Positions 22,656-32,654 of a DNA stretch of 64,000 bases are shown here, piece after piece. The position numbers and the translations under genes are program-made. The notes beneath the pieces are model-generated. The model did not search any database. It had not been told where the DNA came from and saw only the letters and a program-made list of their open reading frames with translations. This DNA is from Linderina pennispora (taxonomy: Eukaryota > Kickxellomycota > Kickxellomycetes > Kickxellales > Kickxellaceae), in the NCBI RefSeq assembly GCF_002104995.1, contig NW_024468255.1, positions 434,001-498,000 of the forward strand, in the 5' to 3' direction. Numbering within the stretch: the stretch's first letter is position 1; the number at the start of each line of letters is the position of its first letter.

Positions 22656-24349
22656 TTCGGATTTTGCTCAAAAGGGTCTTCAGTTGGAAAATAGAGTGGG
22701 ACGAGAGAAATAATATATAACTTGAAAGAATAGAAGAAAGCGAAAGAGGGGGTCGAGAAAGGCGGGGCCACAGAGGCAGCGCGGACGACGTAAGATACCG
22801 CCGGGAATGCGCCCTGGCGCGCCTTGGCGGGCTACTTTTCCCGCACCGCCGCTGCTCCCCTGGTCCTGAGAGTGGGGCACTGAACCTGAGTTTCGATCAC
22901 TGGTGTCACGTGCGACTTCCTTAATTATGCGGCTCGACTCGGTTGGAGTTGCTCATGCATAGCAGCCCAATGCGGAGCCACACCCTGTGGAGTCAGGGAA
23001 CGAGAGCGAGGTGCTGAGTATACCGATATGTGGAATACCCACGGAGGCAGGTAAAGGACATACCGAATTGCTCAAATGTAAACTCAGCTGAAGATTCCTG
23101 CTGCAAGACTGACCTGCAAAGCCATAGGTACTGTGTATTTCAAGAATGGCCCAGTAGCACAAAAACACGTGCAAAGAGACGCAGATATGCAGGAATTGGT
23201 TTAAAGACATGATTACACTGGTGGGCTGTCGGACTCTGTTGCTTTACAAAAGAGATGCGATAGCCACATCATCTCCTGTGAACCAAGTAGGGAGCAGACA
23301 GAACTACAGTTATATACAATGCTCAGCGATGACTGGTTTCCAGTATTCAGTGGGCTCATATACAGGTGATATTTCCTATAATCTACCAAATTCATTGTCG
23401 TATCACGATTCGATAATAGTGAAGTGGCAACCTTCCGTAATCTCTACTGGTAACTGAACCCAGGTTAGAAATAACATGCTCCCCTTCTCATTAGCATATC
23501 GCCTAACCAGGGACCAAGTGTCGGTACGCCCTTCTGCAGCTTAAATAAGCAAAGTATCCCATGGGTATCAGAAGAAATTCTAGTAATGCGCAAACACCAA
23601 CTATTTGCATATTCGAAGTTTAGCAGCCGACTATGTGCATGTCTCATTTCAGGGGGAAATAAGCCATGCAGAATAGTATCAGGCGATATGAGAAACGTTC
23701 TTTTGCTTCGCCGGTGCAAGTGCTTTTGTTGACGACCATGCCAGAACTTTGGGGGAGGCGGTCTTGTCAACAACGTTCGCAGCACTCGAGAAACTCAAAA
23801 TGCAAACATTCATCCAACGGTGGGCAGTAGATGATATGCATTCAAGACTACTGCCCGCAGAGGAGTAGTGCTTTAGTTACCTGAGTAAACAAAGCAGGTC
23901 GCACCGAGTCAAATCGTGGTCAGGACAATATATCTCATTCCCAGAGCACTTGTTGACTATTCAGTGAGGGATGTGGGGACCAGTATAGTTGGTGGTCTGC
24001 ATTTTCATCAAATAGCCCGTATTGGAGGCGGTATTTTCAGAAAACCCTATCCTCCAACTTCCATTCTAACCACGTTTTCCGGGTCATTTCTCCGTCCTTC
24101 TTTCGTCCTCCCTTCCCTCCCTGCTCGCATCCATTATTGTCCGGTAGCTCTGCCTATATATTCAGACTGCAACTCCTGTTTGCTTCAGAACTCCCGTATA
24201 GTTGGACATTCATACAAACTCACCTACATCTTTCTCACTCTCTTGCGCTTTTGTTTCTTCTCTCACGCCTCCCTACCCTCTCCTTACACACTCCATACAT
24301 TCTTTCCTTCCCTCTCATATACCATTTCACGCACCAAAAATTCACAAAA
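22656..24349. other. Intergenic region between divergent CHC1 and a secreted-protein gene
   Basis: About 1.7 kb holding both promoters. A TATATAT box at 24155-24161 lies about 190 bases before the downstream ATG, followed by a strongly CT-rich leader. On the reverse strand 23213-23785 has two open segments in the same frame broken by two stops; no family is recognised, so it is not annotated as a gene. Confidence 0.45.
24155..24161 (+). promoter_or_regulatory. TATA box of the proline-rich secreted protein gene
   Basis: TATATAT about 190 bases upstream of the chosen ATG, followed by a long CT-rich leader. Confidence 0.45.
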
Positions 24350-26311
24350 ATGAAGCTTCTCTGGACTTGCGTCTTGTTGTCGAAGGCAATGGCTAGCGCT
24401 AGCCCGTACTCATATGTCGCCAATTCGCCGGCATTGCCCACACCTGTGCTGGCTGAGGAGACGGGCTTTGGTGGGCATTCTGCTGTCCCCGCCCCGCCGG
24501 TTGCCACACAGATCATCGAGTTCAGCAACGTTCCAGCTCCGCCCGCAGTCGAGAGCCCGGCGTCCCCGGATTACCATACTGTCATTCCCCCTGCAACCCT
24601 TCCTCCATCTAATGGCCCTGCGATTCCATCTCTGACTGAGATTCCCGCCCAGCCTTCTGTTACCGAAGCGCCTGTTCAACCTACCATACCTGAGATTCCA
24701 GGACTCCCAACTGTACCCAGTGCTCCTGTTCCACCCTCTGCTACTGGTGTGCCTGCTCAGCCAGTTACTCATGGAATGCCTGGAATTCCGGCTGTTCCTG
24801 AGGTTCCTGCTCAGCCCTCCGTTACCGAGGTGCCCGCTGTGCCCGAGGTGCCCGCTCAGCCTGTCGAAACTGTGGTTCCCGGGATTCCTGCGCAGCCTGT
24901 TAATACAGAGTCTCCTGCTCTGCCGGTTCCTGGTTACCAGGCCAACCAACCATCCGCACCAGCTCCTCCCAGCGTTACATTTGTGGCCACTCCTCCGCCC
25001 TCAATTCCTTCCCCAAGCGCCCCTGAGGTTGTCCCATCAGTTCCATCGGCTGCTCCTTCTCAGCCTGCCGTTCCATCTCAGCCCACGCAGCCTCCAGCTC
25101 AGGGCGAAATCATTATCGAGTTCTTGTCGGTGAGCTCGGCTCCCCAGGTTCCAGCTGCTACCCAGAGCACTGGTGTTCCCGCTATTCCCGCACCGAGCAC
25201 CTGTTCTGAGGAAGTGCAGTCGACTGCTTCGGTTGGGACCACTGTTGAACAGCCTTCCGAGGTCATGGTCCCTCCTACACCGCTTTCCAGCCAGCCCCCG
25301 GTTGTTGCTACCGAGCAGCCGCCCGCCACGCTTGTCATCGAGTTTACCGAACTGATCCCTGGTACTCCCTCTGTCGAGACTATCATTGAGCGCTCAACTC
25401 AAATCGCTAGCCCTCCTTCTCCCCAGCCCAGTGTGCCAGCCCCATCTCCGAGCAGCAGTGCCCCAGGGGTTTCCTCTGCAGAATCTACCTGCGTTAAGAT
25501 CGAGGTACCTACACCTGAGATTATCGTCGATTATACTGAGGAGGCTAAAAGCCAAACCTCTGCTGATACCATTGTAGAGCGTACCACAGAGGTCGCTAGT
25601 GTCCCGGCTCCGATGCCCAGTGTTCCGGCTTCGCAGCCTAGCGCCCCTGTTCCCAGCCCTCCCGCCTCACAGCCTAGTGTTCCTGAGGCCCCTGCTCCAA
25701 GCACGCTTGCCCCTTCAAACCCGATCAGTTCTGCAGAGCAGCCCTCCGTCGTTCCGCCAGCCAGCTCCACTCCAGTCGAAGAGATCGATACTTTGCCTCC
25801 TGTCTACACTGATGAGACCGAGTGTGTCGAGATCGAGGAGTCCACGCCTACACCTGGTGTCATTCCGCCAGTCACTGTCACCGTCACCCAGCCAGCTGTC
25901 ACCGTCACCACCACGGTTAGCGAGGTGTGCGTGACAACCCCAGTATCTAGCTGGCTCGCCCCGCCACGTGAGCTCCCGCCATTTGCGACTCAGTGGGAAA
26001 CAGTTGTCTGGGAAATTCCGCTCTATCCCTTTGGTCCTGGACCGGTCATCTTCTCTACTGGGCCGCCTGCCCCCGCTCAGCCCCGGCCTACTGTGAGCCC
26101 TGTTCAGCCTAGCTATATCGCTTCTGTCCCCCGCCCGCCTGTTGAGGAGACTCTTGTCTTCATTGTCAGCCAGCCTCCTCAGATTATCCCCATGTATCCG
26201 ACAAACACTGCCGCCGTTCCTGTCACTCCTCAGCCAGCTCAGCCGGTTCAGACCCTGTCAATAACCGTCAACGAACCTACTACATGCACGACATCGGTTG
26301 TTGTAAACTAA
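24350..26311 (+). CDS. Secreted proline/serine/valine-rich protein with degenerate repeats
   Basis: A 653-residue low-complexity protein. The ATG at 24350 (MKLLWTCVLLSKAMASAS) gives a signal-peptide-like start; an in-frame ATG at 24137 would place 71 residues of CT-rich leader in front and is rejected. Residues about 80-200 are short P-A-x-P units (VPAQPSVTEVPAVPEVPAQP). A longer degenerate unit recurs four times, each opening with a hydrophobic-acidic tag (QIIEFSNV, IIIEFLSV, LVIEFTEL, IIVDYTEE). Three copies continue into TTVEQPSE, TIIERSTQ or TIVERTTE. Four cysteines are seen after residue 260 (STCSEE, STCVKI, ETECVE, SEVCVT), plus one near the end (TTCTT). No hydrophobic GPI tail is visible. 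Best guess: an extracellular or wall-associated structural protein. Confidence 0.75.
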   Translation: MKLLWTCVLLSKAMASASPYSYVANSPALPTPVLAEETGFGGHSAVPAPPVATQIIEFSNVPAPPAVESPASPDYHTVIPPATLPPSNGPAIPSLTEIPAQPSVTEAPVQPTIPEIPGLPTVPSAPVPPSATGVPAQPVTHGMPGIPAVPEVPAQPSVTEVPAVPEVPAQPVETVVPGIPAQPVNTESPALPVPGYQANQPSAPAPPSVTFVATPPPSIPSPSAPEVVPSVPSAAPSQPAVPSQPTQPPAQGEIIIEFLSVSSAPQVPAATQSTGVPAIPAPSTCSEEVQSTASVGTTVEQPSEVMVPPTPLSSQPPVVATEQPPATLVIEFTELIPGTPSVETIIERSTQIASPPSPQPSVPAPSPSSSAPGVSSAESTCVKIEVPTPEIIVDYTEEAKSQTSADTIVERTTEVASVPAPMPSVPASQPSAPVPSPPASQPSVPEAPAPSTLAPSNPISSAEQPSVVPPASSTPVEEIDTLPPVYTDETECVEIEESTPTPGVIPPVTVTVTQPAVTVTTTVSEVCVTTPVSSWLAPPRELPPFATQWETVVWEIPLYPFGPGPVIFSTGPPAPAQPRPTVSPVQPSYIASVPRPPVEETLVFIVSQPPQIIPMYPTNTAAVPVTPQPAQPVQTLSITVNEPTTCTTSVVVN

Positions 26312-26546
26312 ATGTCCCCGTCTAGGCATTTAGAACGCATGAGCGTACCAAAAAAATATCCCTCCATTCCCATTTGTTCGATATTCAATTTCTGCTACGC
26401 TTTCCCCATATCTCTAGCCACACCTCCATATCGCAACCCTCGCACCACTAGGTCTTTGATCGCGTTTTATTTTCTCATTTACTATGCTTTTATATTTACC
26501 ACAATACCACAACATTTTAACGCGTTTTGCTTAATCCGAAAAGGGC

Positions 26547-27038
26547 ATGAAGAGAACCTGGGCTCCACGCACACCGGCTGAGCAGTCGGCTATCACGACC
26601 AATCGGGATTCGGCCAGACCAGCCGCCGAAAAGAGCAAATATCTCGAGGCAAATGCTGAGAATGATGGCTTTGGATGGAACATGAGTGACAAGCCAATGG
26701 ATCCTATGTACACCATTAAAAGGAGGATGGCTGGGATGGATGCAGTTTCGCAAAGCTCCTTCCTTGATCGAGTGCGGCAGGGGTCGATGCAGCCTGAAAA
26801 ATCGCCAGTGACCAGCGTGCCACAGCCTAGCCATTCGTCGCCATCACCTGGAGCACCACAGCCGAAGACAAACCCATTCAGCCGGATTAGCAGCCCAGCG
26901 TCTGTGGCACCAGCCGTCCACGAGCCGACAAAAAAGAAACACAGATCTAAGGACAAGGAATATAGCGCGAAACACTCAAAGAAGGACAAGGTCAAAAAGG
27001 ACAAACATAAAAAGTTGAAATTAAAGACGATCAAATAG
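26547..27038 (+). CDS. Small basic, disordered protein of unknown function
   Basis: A 163-residue protein with an ATG start and no recognised domain. The first half carries FGWNMSDKPMDPMYTIKRRM and SSFLDRVRQGS, which look like short binding motifs. The middle is Pro/Ser-rich (SHSSPSPGAPQP), and the last 35 residues are almost all Lys, His, Arg and Ser (KKKHRSKDK, HSKKDKVKKDKHKK), a probable nuclear or nucleolar localisation segment. An ACGCGT hexamer, the Mlu1 cell-cycle box in yeasts, lies just upstream at about 26520. I do not recognise the family. Confidence 0.65.
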   Translation: MKRTWAPRTPAEQSAITTNRDSARPAAEKSKYLEANAENDGFGWNMSDKPMDPMYTIKRRMAGMDAVSQSSFLDRVRQGSMQPEKSPVTSVPQPSHSSPSPGAPQPKTNPFSRISSPASVAPAVHEPTKKKHRSKDKEYSAKHSKKDKVKKDKHKKLKLKTIK

Positions 27039-27197
27039 CATATGTAACATCTGCGCAGCTCTATACCGTGTTTATATTGTTAATGGCTGCCTTTTGATAT
27101 AGAGCTGACAATTGGTCCCATTTGATGCAGGCTATGTTGAACTGTCGTGTAGGCAATTTGATAAATTCCTATGGCTCAACGTTGCGTCGGAAAGAGG

Positions 27198-29774
27198 TTA
27201 CTTAAACGAGATGCTTGCGCTGCGGTTCAGATCAATGCTGAGACCCTCCACTGTGGTGCTGCCGTTCTCTGACAAAATTTTGGCTGCGCTCTGCGATGCA
27301 CCGCCAACCCTGACTGTCTTGACATTATCGACACCAAGCAATACGACTTTGGTGAGCTTGGGGGCCACTCTGTAGTTGCCATTGTCCTGTGAGACCGACA
27401 GCCTACCGTTCTTGTACTCCAGCGAGATCCAGCGATGCGGAGTATCGAAGGTCTCGCCATCATCCAGGTACAGCTTTCCCTCAGCACGACCACGCTCATC
27501 TACGGCAACGACAAGATAATAGTCGTTCTTGCGCGAGTCGGTGGTCGTCATGGCGGGGACCTGGGCCGGCAGAATCGCACCACCACGGACATGCACGTTG
27601 ACGTGCTCCAGCGGGGCATCTAATGTGATTTCCTTGTTCTCGCCCTTGACTGCCTTGTATGTGTACCAGTCGTACCAGATGCCCTTGGGGAAGAACGCAT
27701 CGACAGTGACTGCACCTTGAGTCAGCACCGGTGAGATCAGGAGCCCATCGCCGATCAGGAACTGCTTGTCAATTGCAGAGGTGGCTGCGATCTCGGGGTA
27801 CTGGAACACGAGCGGGCGGGCAACTGGCCAGCCATTCTCGACAGCATGCTGGTAGTTGGTGTAGAAGTATGGAAGCAGGGTATAGCGAACAGTGAGGGCA
27901 CGGCGGCTGGCCTCGGCCACAGACTCCCACCGGTAGAGCTCCTGTGGATCTTCGCCAATAGCGTTGTGGTTACGCGAGAATGGGTAGAAGGCACCGACCT
28001 CAATCCAGCGCGCGCACAGCTCCTCGGTTGCGCCCAGGTTGAAACCGCAGATATCGGCGCCGACCATTGGAATACCAAAGATGCCAAAATCCAGCATCGA
28101 CGCAATTGACACATGCAGGTCCTTAAATGTAGACGCATTGTCACCAGTCCAGTGATTAACCAAGGCACCAGAACCTGCAAACGTGGAGCGCGAGAGCAAG
28201 AACGGGCGGATATTGGGGCGGTGGTTCGTCAAGAACTTGCGTGTGGCAATAGACATCATCAGTCCGTAGATGTTGTGCACGTGGTAGTCCAGGACGCCAT
28301 TGGCATGCAGGGCTGTGGTCTCGATGGTCTTGTTGGAGAGTTCAGATGCCGGATTATGAATTGCATAGGGTGGCGCTAGAATCAGATTGCTGGCATTAAG
28401 AGGGCGGTAGACAGGCGGCGGGCTGGCCTTCCACGGATACTCAGGCACAACATCTTCAGGGATTCCTGAGCCACAGCTGCCAGTGCAGAAGTTTGCAGCT
28501 TCGTTCATGTCAATCCACATGCCATCAATTGGCAGCGCATCAAAGTAGCGCTTCAGCTCGCCACTCCACCACTTGTCGGCGTTGGGCGCGAACCAGTCCG
28601 GGAATGCCGTGTACCCGGGCCATACCTGGCCTACAAACACGCTACCGTCAGAATTCTTGACAAACGCGTCCTGCTCAAGGCCGCGTGCATACGGGCCGTA
28701 AGAAGAGTTGCGCTGGATGGCTGGGTCGGTCATAAGCACCATCTTCTGATTGTGCGCGTGCAGGTACTCGAGCTGCTTCTGCATCTCGCTGAGCGGGAAG
28801 TTGACTGGGTCAAAGGTGAAGTCGCGCGTGCGGTCCATGTAGTCGATGTCGGTCCAGGCCACCTCCAATGGGATCTCGGCCTTGGAGTAGTTGGCAATCA
28901 CGTCGTTGACCTCATAGACGCTCTTGTAGCCATACCGGCAGTTCTGGAACCCCAGTGCCCAGTATGGTATGCGGTTCGGACAGCCAACCAGCTCCGTGTA
29001 CTGGTCAATGACATCGAGTGCCGTCGGTCCGTTGAAGAAGTAAAAGTCGGCGGTGCCGCCCAGCACGCGGTACTGGATTGTGTTGTTGGCGAGCACAATG
29101 TCCATGCCGTGCGAGTTGTGCAGGTAGGCGTCGTGGAATTTGCCATTGCGCAGCTCCATGTGGATCGAATGCGAGCCGTAGACATTCTCCTGGAACGGAT
29201 CTGCTGCATCGCGGTTCCACAGTGTCTTGATTGTGTTGGCGGTATCACGCCGGAACCAGTCGGGCGTCTCACCAATGCCGTAGATGTTGGCATTGCTGGG
29301 CAGGTTCGATGTCACTTCAATGTACTGGTCCTCGAAGATCAGCGGGTGACCGGTGGTGTCGAAAACTGTGTCCTTGCCGCGCGACACCTTGAAGCCGAAG
29401 CCATGCTTGGCGTCCTGGAAGTAGTTGAACTTGAGGCTCGCCTTGCTCTTGTTTGTCTGTTTGCTCGCATCCAGCTTCAGCACCGATGCTGGGATCTGGT
29501 ACTGTTTGCCGGCTGAATCTTGCACATGCACATGCAGTCGGTCCTGGCTGTCAAAATCGACGTTGAGCTTCAGATCGCTAACGTCATTGCCATAGGCATT
29601 GCAAGGTTTGCCGGCAAGCTTGAGCGTGGCTGAGAACCCGCTAGCCATATCTTGTTTGGAGACGATCTTGTAGCCGGGGCAAGAGGCAATATTGCCGCGC
29701 TTGCCCAAGTCACTGTGTGCTCGGACAGCGATGGCTTGGACGAGCAGTGCCAGGATGCTGTACTTGAATAGCAT
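27198..29774 (-). CDS. Secreted GH31 alpha-glucosidase
   Basis: An 858-residue glycoside hydrolase family 31 enzyme that would release glucose from maltose, starch fragments or related alpha-glucans outside the cell. Seen: signal peptide MLFKYSILALLVQAIAVRA; N-terminal galactose-mutarotase-like domain; (beta/alpha)8 core with the catalytic nucleophile Asp422 in GMWIDMNEA and the acid/base Asp545 in HWTGDNAST. Also seen: the substrate-binding motifs AWTDIDYMD and HNAIGEDPQE, and C-terminal beta domains. Full length, no intron, no break. It resembles the fungal and animal maltase/GAA subgroup; exact linkage preference cannot be read. A TATA box lies 145 bases upstream. Confidence 0.95.
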   Translation of the reverse strand: MLFKYSILALLVQAIAVRAHSDLGKRGNIASCPGYKIVSKQDMASGFSATLKLAGKPCNAYGNDVSDLKLNVDFDSQDRLHVHVQDSAGKQYQIPASVLKLDASKQTNKSKASLKFNYFQDAKHGFGFKVSRGKDTVFDTTGHPLIFEDQYIEVTSNLPSNANIYGIGETPDWFRRDTANTIKTLWNRDAADPFQENVYGSHSIHMELRNGKFHDAYLHNSHGMDIVLANNTIQYRVLGGTADFYFFNGPTALDVIDQYTELVGCPNRIPYWALGFQNCRYGYKSVYEVNDVIANYSKAEIPLEVAWTDIDYMDRTRDFTFDPVNFPLSEMQKQLEYLHAHNQKMVLMTDPAIQRNSSYGPYARGLEQDAFVKNSDGSVFVGQVWPGYTAFPDWFAPNADKWWSGELKRYFDALPIDGMWIDMNEAANFCTGSCGSGIPEDVVPEYPWKASPPPVYRPLNASNLILAPPYAIHNPASELSNKTIETTALHANGVLDYHVHNIYGLMMSIATRKFLTNHRPNIRPFLLSRSTFAGSGALVNHWTGDNASTFKDLHVSIASMLDFGIFGIPMVGADICGFNLGATEELCARWIEVGAFYPFSRNHNAIGEDPQELYRWESVAEASRRALTVRYTLLPYFYTNYQHAVENGWPVARPLVFQYPEIAATSAIDKQFLIGDGLLISPVLTQGAVTVDAFFPKGIWYDWYTYKAVKGENKEITLDAPLEHVNVHVRGGAILPAQVPAMTTTDSRKNDYYLVVAVDERGRAEGKLYLDDGETFDTPHRWISLEYKNGRLSVSQDNGNYRVAPKLTKVVLLGVDNVKTVRVGGASQSAAKILSENGSTTVEGLSIDLNRSASISFK

Positions 29775-29918
29775 TGACGAAGTGAAGGATGCTACCAGCG
29801 AGGAATTAGGCAGGGCTGAAGGTGCTTATGGATTATTAGGTAAGAAGAGAGAACGAATCTGCTTTAGCTTGTTGCTGAGGTGAGCCTGCAGTTTCTGGTG
29901 GGGGGTGCGTGCGCTCGG

Positions 29919-29925
29919 CTTTATA
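29919..29925 (-). promoter_or_regulatory. TATA box of the GH31 gene
   Basis: TATAAAG on the reverse strand, about 145 bases upstream of the GH31 ATG. Confidence 0.5.
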
Positions 29926-31075
29926 TGTGACAGAAGCCCAGCTATGTATTTGGAGAATGGGGGTGGGCAGCTGCATGTGTCAGGAAGGCGAGTTGGGGAT
30001 CTGTGTGGTGAAATATAGACTGAGGCACAAAAATTGCCTGTCGCTCGGGCAGCCGAGGGACTCAACTGCATGGAACGGTGCAGTTTCTCGCAGATAGAGA
30101 ATTCTCACCGTCCTAGTGGCATTTGATGCCCAGAGCAGTCCTCAGAACGCACACGATTTACATGCATTCGTCCTAAAATGTAATGAGCGCGAGCGGGCAT
30201 CTCCAGAGAAAGGTGGTCAATTTGCCCCCTGCATTCACAATACAAACATTGGCCATGTCGAGACCTCCTATTGGCAACTCGGCTTCCGTTGCTGTACTGC
30301 ATCCATGGCCAAAACATGAGTGGTTTGCAGATAGCATATCCTGTCACCCCCTACTCCACCAGGTCCACTACGCAAGTGGTCGCTTGGGCCTACTGCTTTT
30401 CGATACAGAGCCATCCTCTCTTGCCACACACGCTTTTTAGTATTATCGGAGCTAGGAGTGACAGGCCGATCCTGCGTTCGTGCCATGCTAATCGGTATGA
30501 CAGATAGGCGAGCAATTTCCGGCCAAAATTACTCTCAAGACTAGTGGTTGGATCCATGCCAGCTCACAATAATATTGATGGTGCCGCATGGAAAGTGGAG
30601 AGGATTCTTTCGAAGCCGGCAGTTAAGCTGACAACAGGTCGTGTGCTGGATTTGCAGGCGGATTCCGCTCTGACAGGTGCCTAGTGTGGCAGGTGGGGGT
30701 TCTTTTGGAGACCGCGTTCAGCGACAATGGTGATCAGGATTTCTGTCTAGCAGAGCAACATCAGCTTCAAACAGCCTGGTATCTCGGCCCAACTAATACT
30801 ACCACTGTATGTGGTGACATTCATGCTTGCTGCAGCGGAGGTCCGCACATCCGCATGCCAGAGCCTTTCTGCCTTGGTCTGGGTCTTGGGAGAACAACGA
30901 TTCATGTACATAAGCATGTACATAACAGTTTAACAAGATGCGATGTTGCATAGTATGAGAATATAGCCCCAACAAGTCCAAAGGGCCTATAAAGGCTACA
31001 TATTTTATGTGCTCTAAAAATGTTCACAAATGTGTTAAAAATATGCTATGTTCTATGCTACATGATCACACATCA
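29926..31075. other. Intergenic region, GH31 upstream / NQRG gene downstream
   Basis: About 1.15 kb without a supportable gene. Short ORFs on both strands lack motifs and look random. It should contain the upstream control region of the glucosidase gene and the 3' end of the small secreted protein gene. Confidence 0.4.
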
Positions 31076-31723
31076 TCAGGCAATGATCATGCCAGGGGAA
31101 TGCTCCCGGAGCCAGGGGAACTGGGGGAAAGGCTCAATATGTGGGAAGGGACCAGGGTTCGTTGGCTTAGTAGGAATGGTCTTAGGGCGCTTAGGGTTGG
31201 ATCTGACCTTGCTTGAACTCTTCTTAGAGCTGCCGCGTTGGTTGCCGTCATTGGTTCTCTTTACAAACATGTCGAGAATCGAGGCAATGTCACCTGGGCT
31301 TACTGCATCACCAATTCTGCCGAGCCCACGACCAATACCTCTACCGAATCCGCCACGCTGGTTGTAGGAATCTACGTAGTATTCGTTGTCATGCTCGTAA
31401 TCGTAATCGTCGCTGCGCTTGCTGAGGCTAGGAAGCTCGAAAGTGTCGGGGAAGAACGGCGGGCTCTGGTAAGGCAGCCTGGTGTCAATCCGGCCTCTGC
31501 CAACACCCGACTTCCTCCCCGTGCCCCTGTAAGTAGCGCCATTCGAACCGCGCTGGTTGGTGTTTCCCTTAAGACCGACAAAGGAATCGTAGGGAACTCT
31601 ACCCAAGCCCATGGCATGGTAGTAGGAAGCATCCACAAAATCTGCGTCGCCAATGGGGATTGCTTGGTTGGCGGCAGCAGTAGCGGCGAAGAAGGCGAGT
31701 GAGGCAGCAAGAGTAACACGCAT
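31076..31723 (-). CDS. Small secreted NQRG-repeat protein with dibasic sites
   Basis: A 215-residue protein with a clear signal peptide (MRVTLAASLAFFAATAAA) and no known domain. Three NQRG motifs (in NTNQRGSNG, SYNQRGGFG, GNQRGSSKK) sit at irregular spacing. Lys-Arg dibasic sites occur at SLSKRSDDY and MFVKRTNDG; they would suit Kex2-type processing. Between them is an acidic tyrosine-rich stretch (DDYDYEHDNEYY) and a Gly/Arg-rich run (GFGRGIGRGLGRIG). The C-terminus is basic then Pro-rich. No cysteines were seen. Secreted-peptide precursor or wall protein are both possible; nothing decides between them. A TATA box is 150 bases upstream. Confidence 0.65.
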   Translation of the reverse strand: MRVTLAASLAFFAATAAANQAIPIGDADFVDASYYHAMGLGRVPYDSFVGLKGNTNQRGSNGATYRGTGRKSGVGRGRIDTRLPYQSPPFFPDTFELPSLSKRSDDYDYEHDNEYYVDSYNQRGGFGRGIGRGLGRIGDAVSPGDIASILDMFVKRTNDGNQRGSSKKSSSKVRSNPKRPKTIPTKPTNPGPFPHIEPFPQFPWLREHSPGMIIA

Positions 31724-31795
31724 TGTATCAGAGCTGTTGTTGGCGGGGATGCAGATGCAAAAGTAGGTGTGAGATGTGTTGCTTGGTGAAGCAGG

Positions 31796-31845
31796 TGATG
31801 CTGTTGATGCTGTTGATGATGGTGATGGTGGTGATGATGATGTGG
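31796..31845. repeat. Imperfect GAT/GGT trinucleotide tract
   Basis: A 50-base imperfect trinucleotide-rich tract (GATGCTGTT units then GATGGTGATGGT) in the probable 5'UTR of the NQRG secreted protein gene. On the coding strand it reads as CAT/CAC/CAA-rich. Confidence 0.6.
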
Positions 31846-31872
31846 GATGTGGAATGCAACAGCAGCGCCGGG

Positions 31873-31880
31873 CTTTTATA
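31873..31880 (-). promoter_or_regulatory. TATA box of the NQRG secreted protein gene
   Basis: TATAAAAG on the reverse strand, 150 bases upstream of the ATG. Confidence 0.55.
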
Positions 31881-32654
31881 CACCGATCAAACGACTTCGA
31901 GGAGACCCCCTGTCATGCGCTGAACGCATCTAAGATTTGTTCTCACTAGTATTCTAATTTTAGTGGCCCCAGTAAACCTCATCTTTCAGACGACGCGGAC
32001 AAAATGCCATTAGCGTATCAAAAGGCACGCCGATCGGCGCTATGCGTGGCCGATAGGTCCCTAGAAAACTTGCTTATGCAGGCCAAGAAATACTGGGCAC
32101 GGCCTCTCAGAAAGAAATTGCAAAGAAATGGTAGGTTTCCGCAAATACTTCTGGGGACTGCAGATGCTCCCATCGTGTAGCTGTATGCCGACAACCGGAA
32201 TTTCATGGTAGGTTTCTAAAAATGTGCACTGGCCAAGAAAGCCATTGCAGCACAGGTTTGCGCTTTAATACTTTCTACACGAGTTTCTGCACGCAGTGGT
32301 CTTGGCAACTACTAAAAATATTAGTAATTTGTGGTGATGACAAAAAATACAAGAATTATGTGAGCGGTTGTCACTGTTGAGTGCAGATGATATACAAATC
32401 CTGCGATTAGCGGAGGCACCACATTCTCCTTCATCGCCTGAGAGCATGGCTACTGCCACAATTTGGTAATTGTATGTGTATATTACTGAGTCCTTGTGCC
32501 CATCGCCAAAGTTACAAAGTCAGACATTGCTTTAGCTTACAGCCCAAGGCAAACCTGCGGGCATTGCTTGGCAACTTTGTATATTCAGATACACTAAATG
32601 ATATTCACCATGGATTGAATGATACGGTATCAAGCCATTTATGGAGATACAGGC
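31881..32654. other. Intergenic region with no gene seen
   Basis: About 0.8 kb, AT-rich in its right half, with only short random ORFs. It lies upstream of the NQRG gene and downstream of the ACC-synthase-like gene. Confidence 0.4.

Noticed and set aside
22953-23785. Two same-frame reverse-strand open segments suggesting another decayed gene
   Set aside because: The two segments are broken by only two stops, but no family pattern could be recognised and a third nearby ORF is in a different frame.
24137-24349. 71-residue N-terminal extension of the proline-rich secreted protein
   Set aside because: The extension is CT-rich leader downstream of the TATA-like region; starting at 24350 restores a proper signal peptide.
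30105-31000. Several 60-90 codon ORFs in the GH31 upstream region
   Set aside because: Overlapping on both strands with no motif; no support for a gene.
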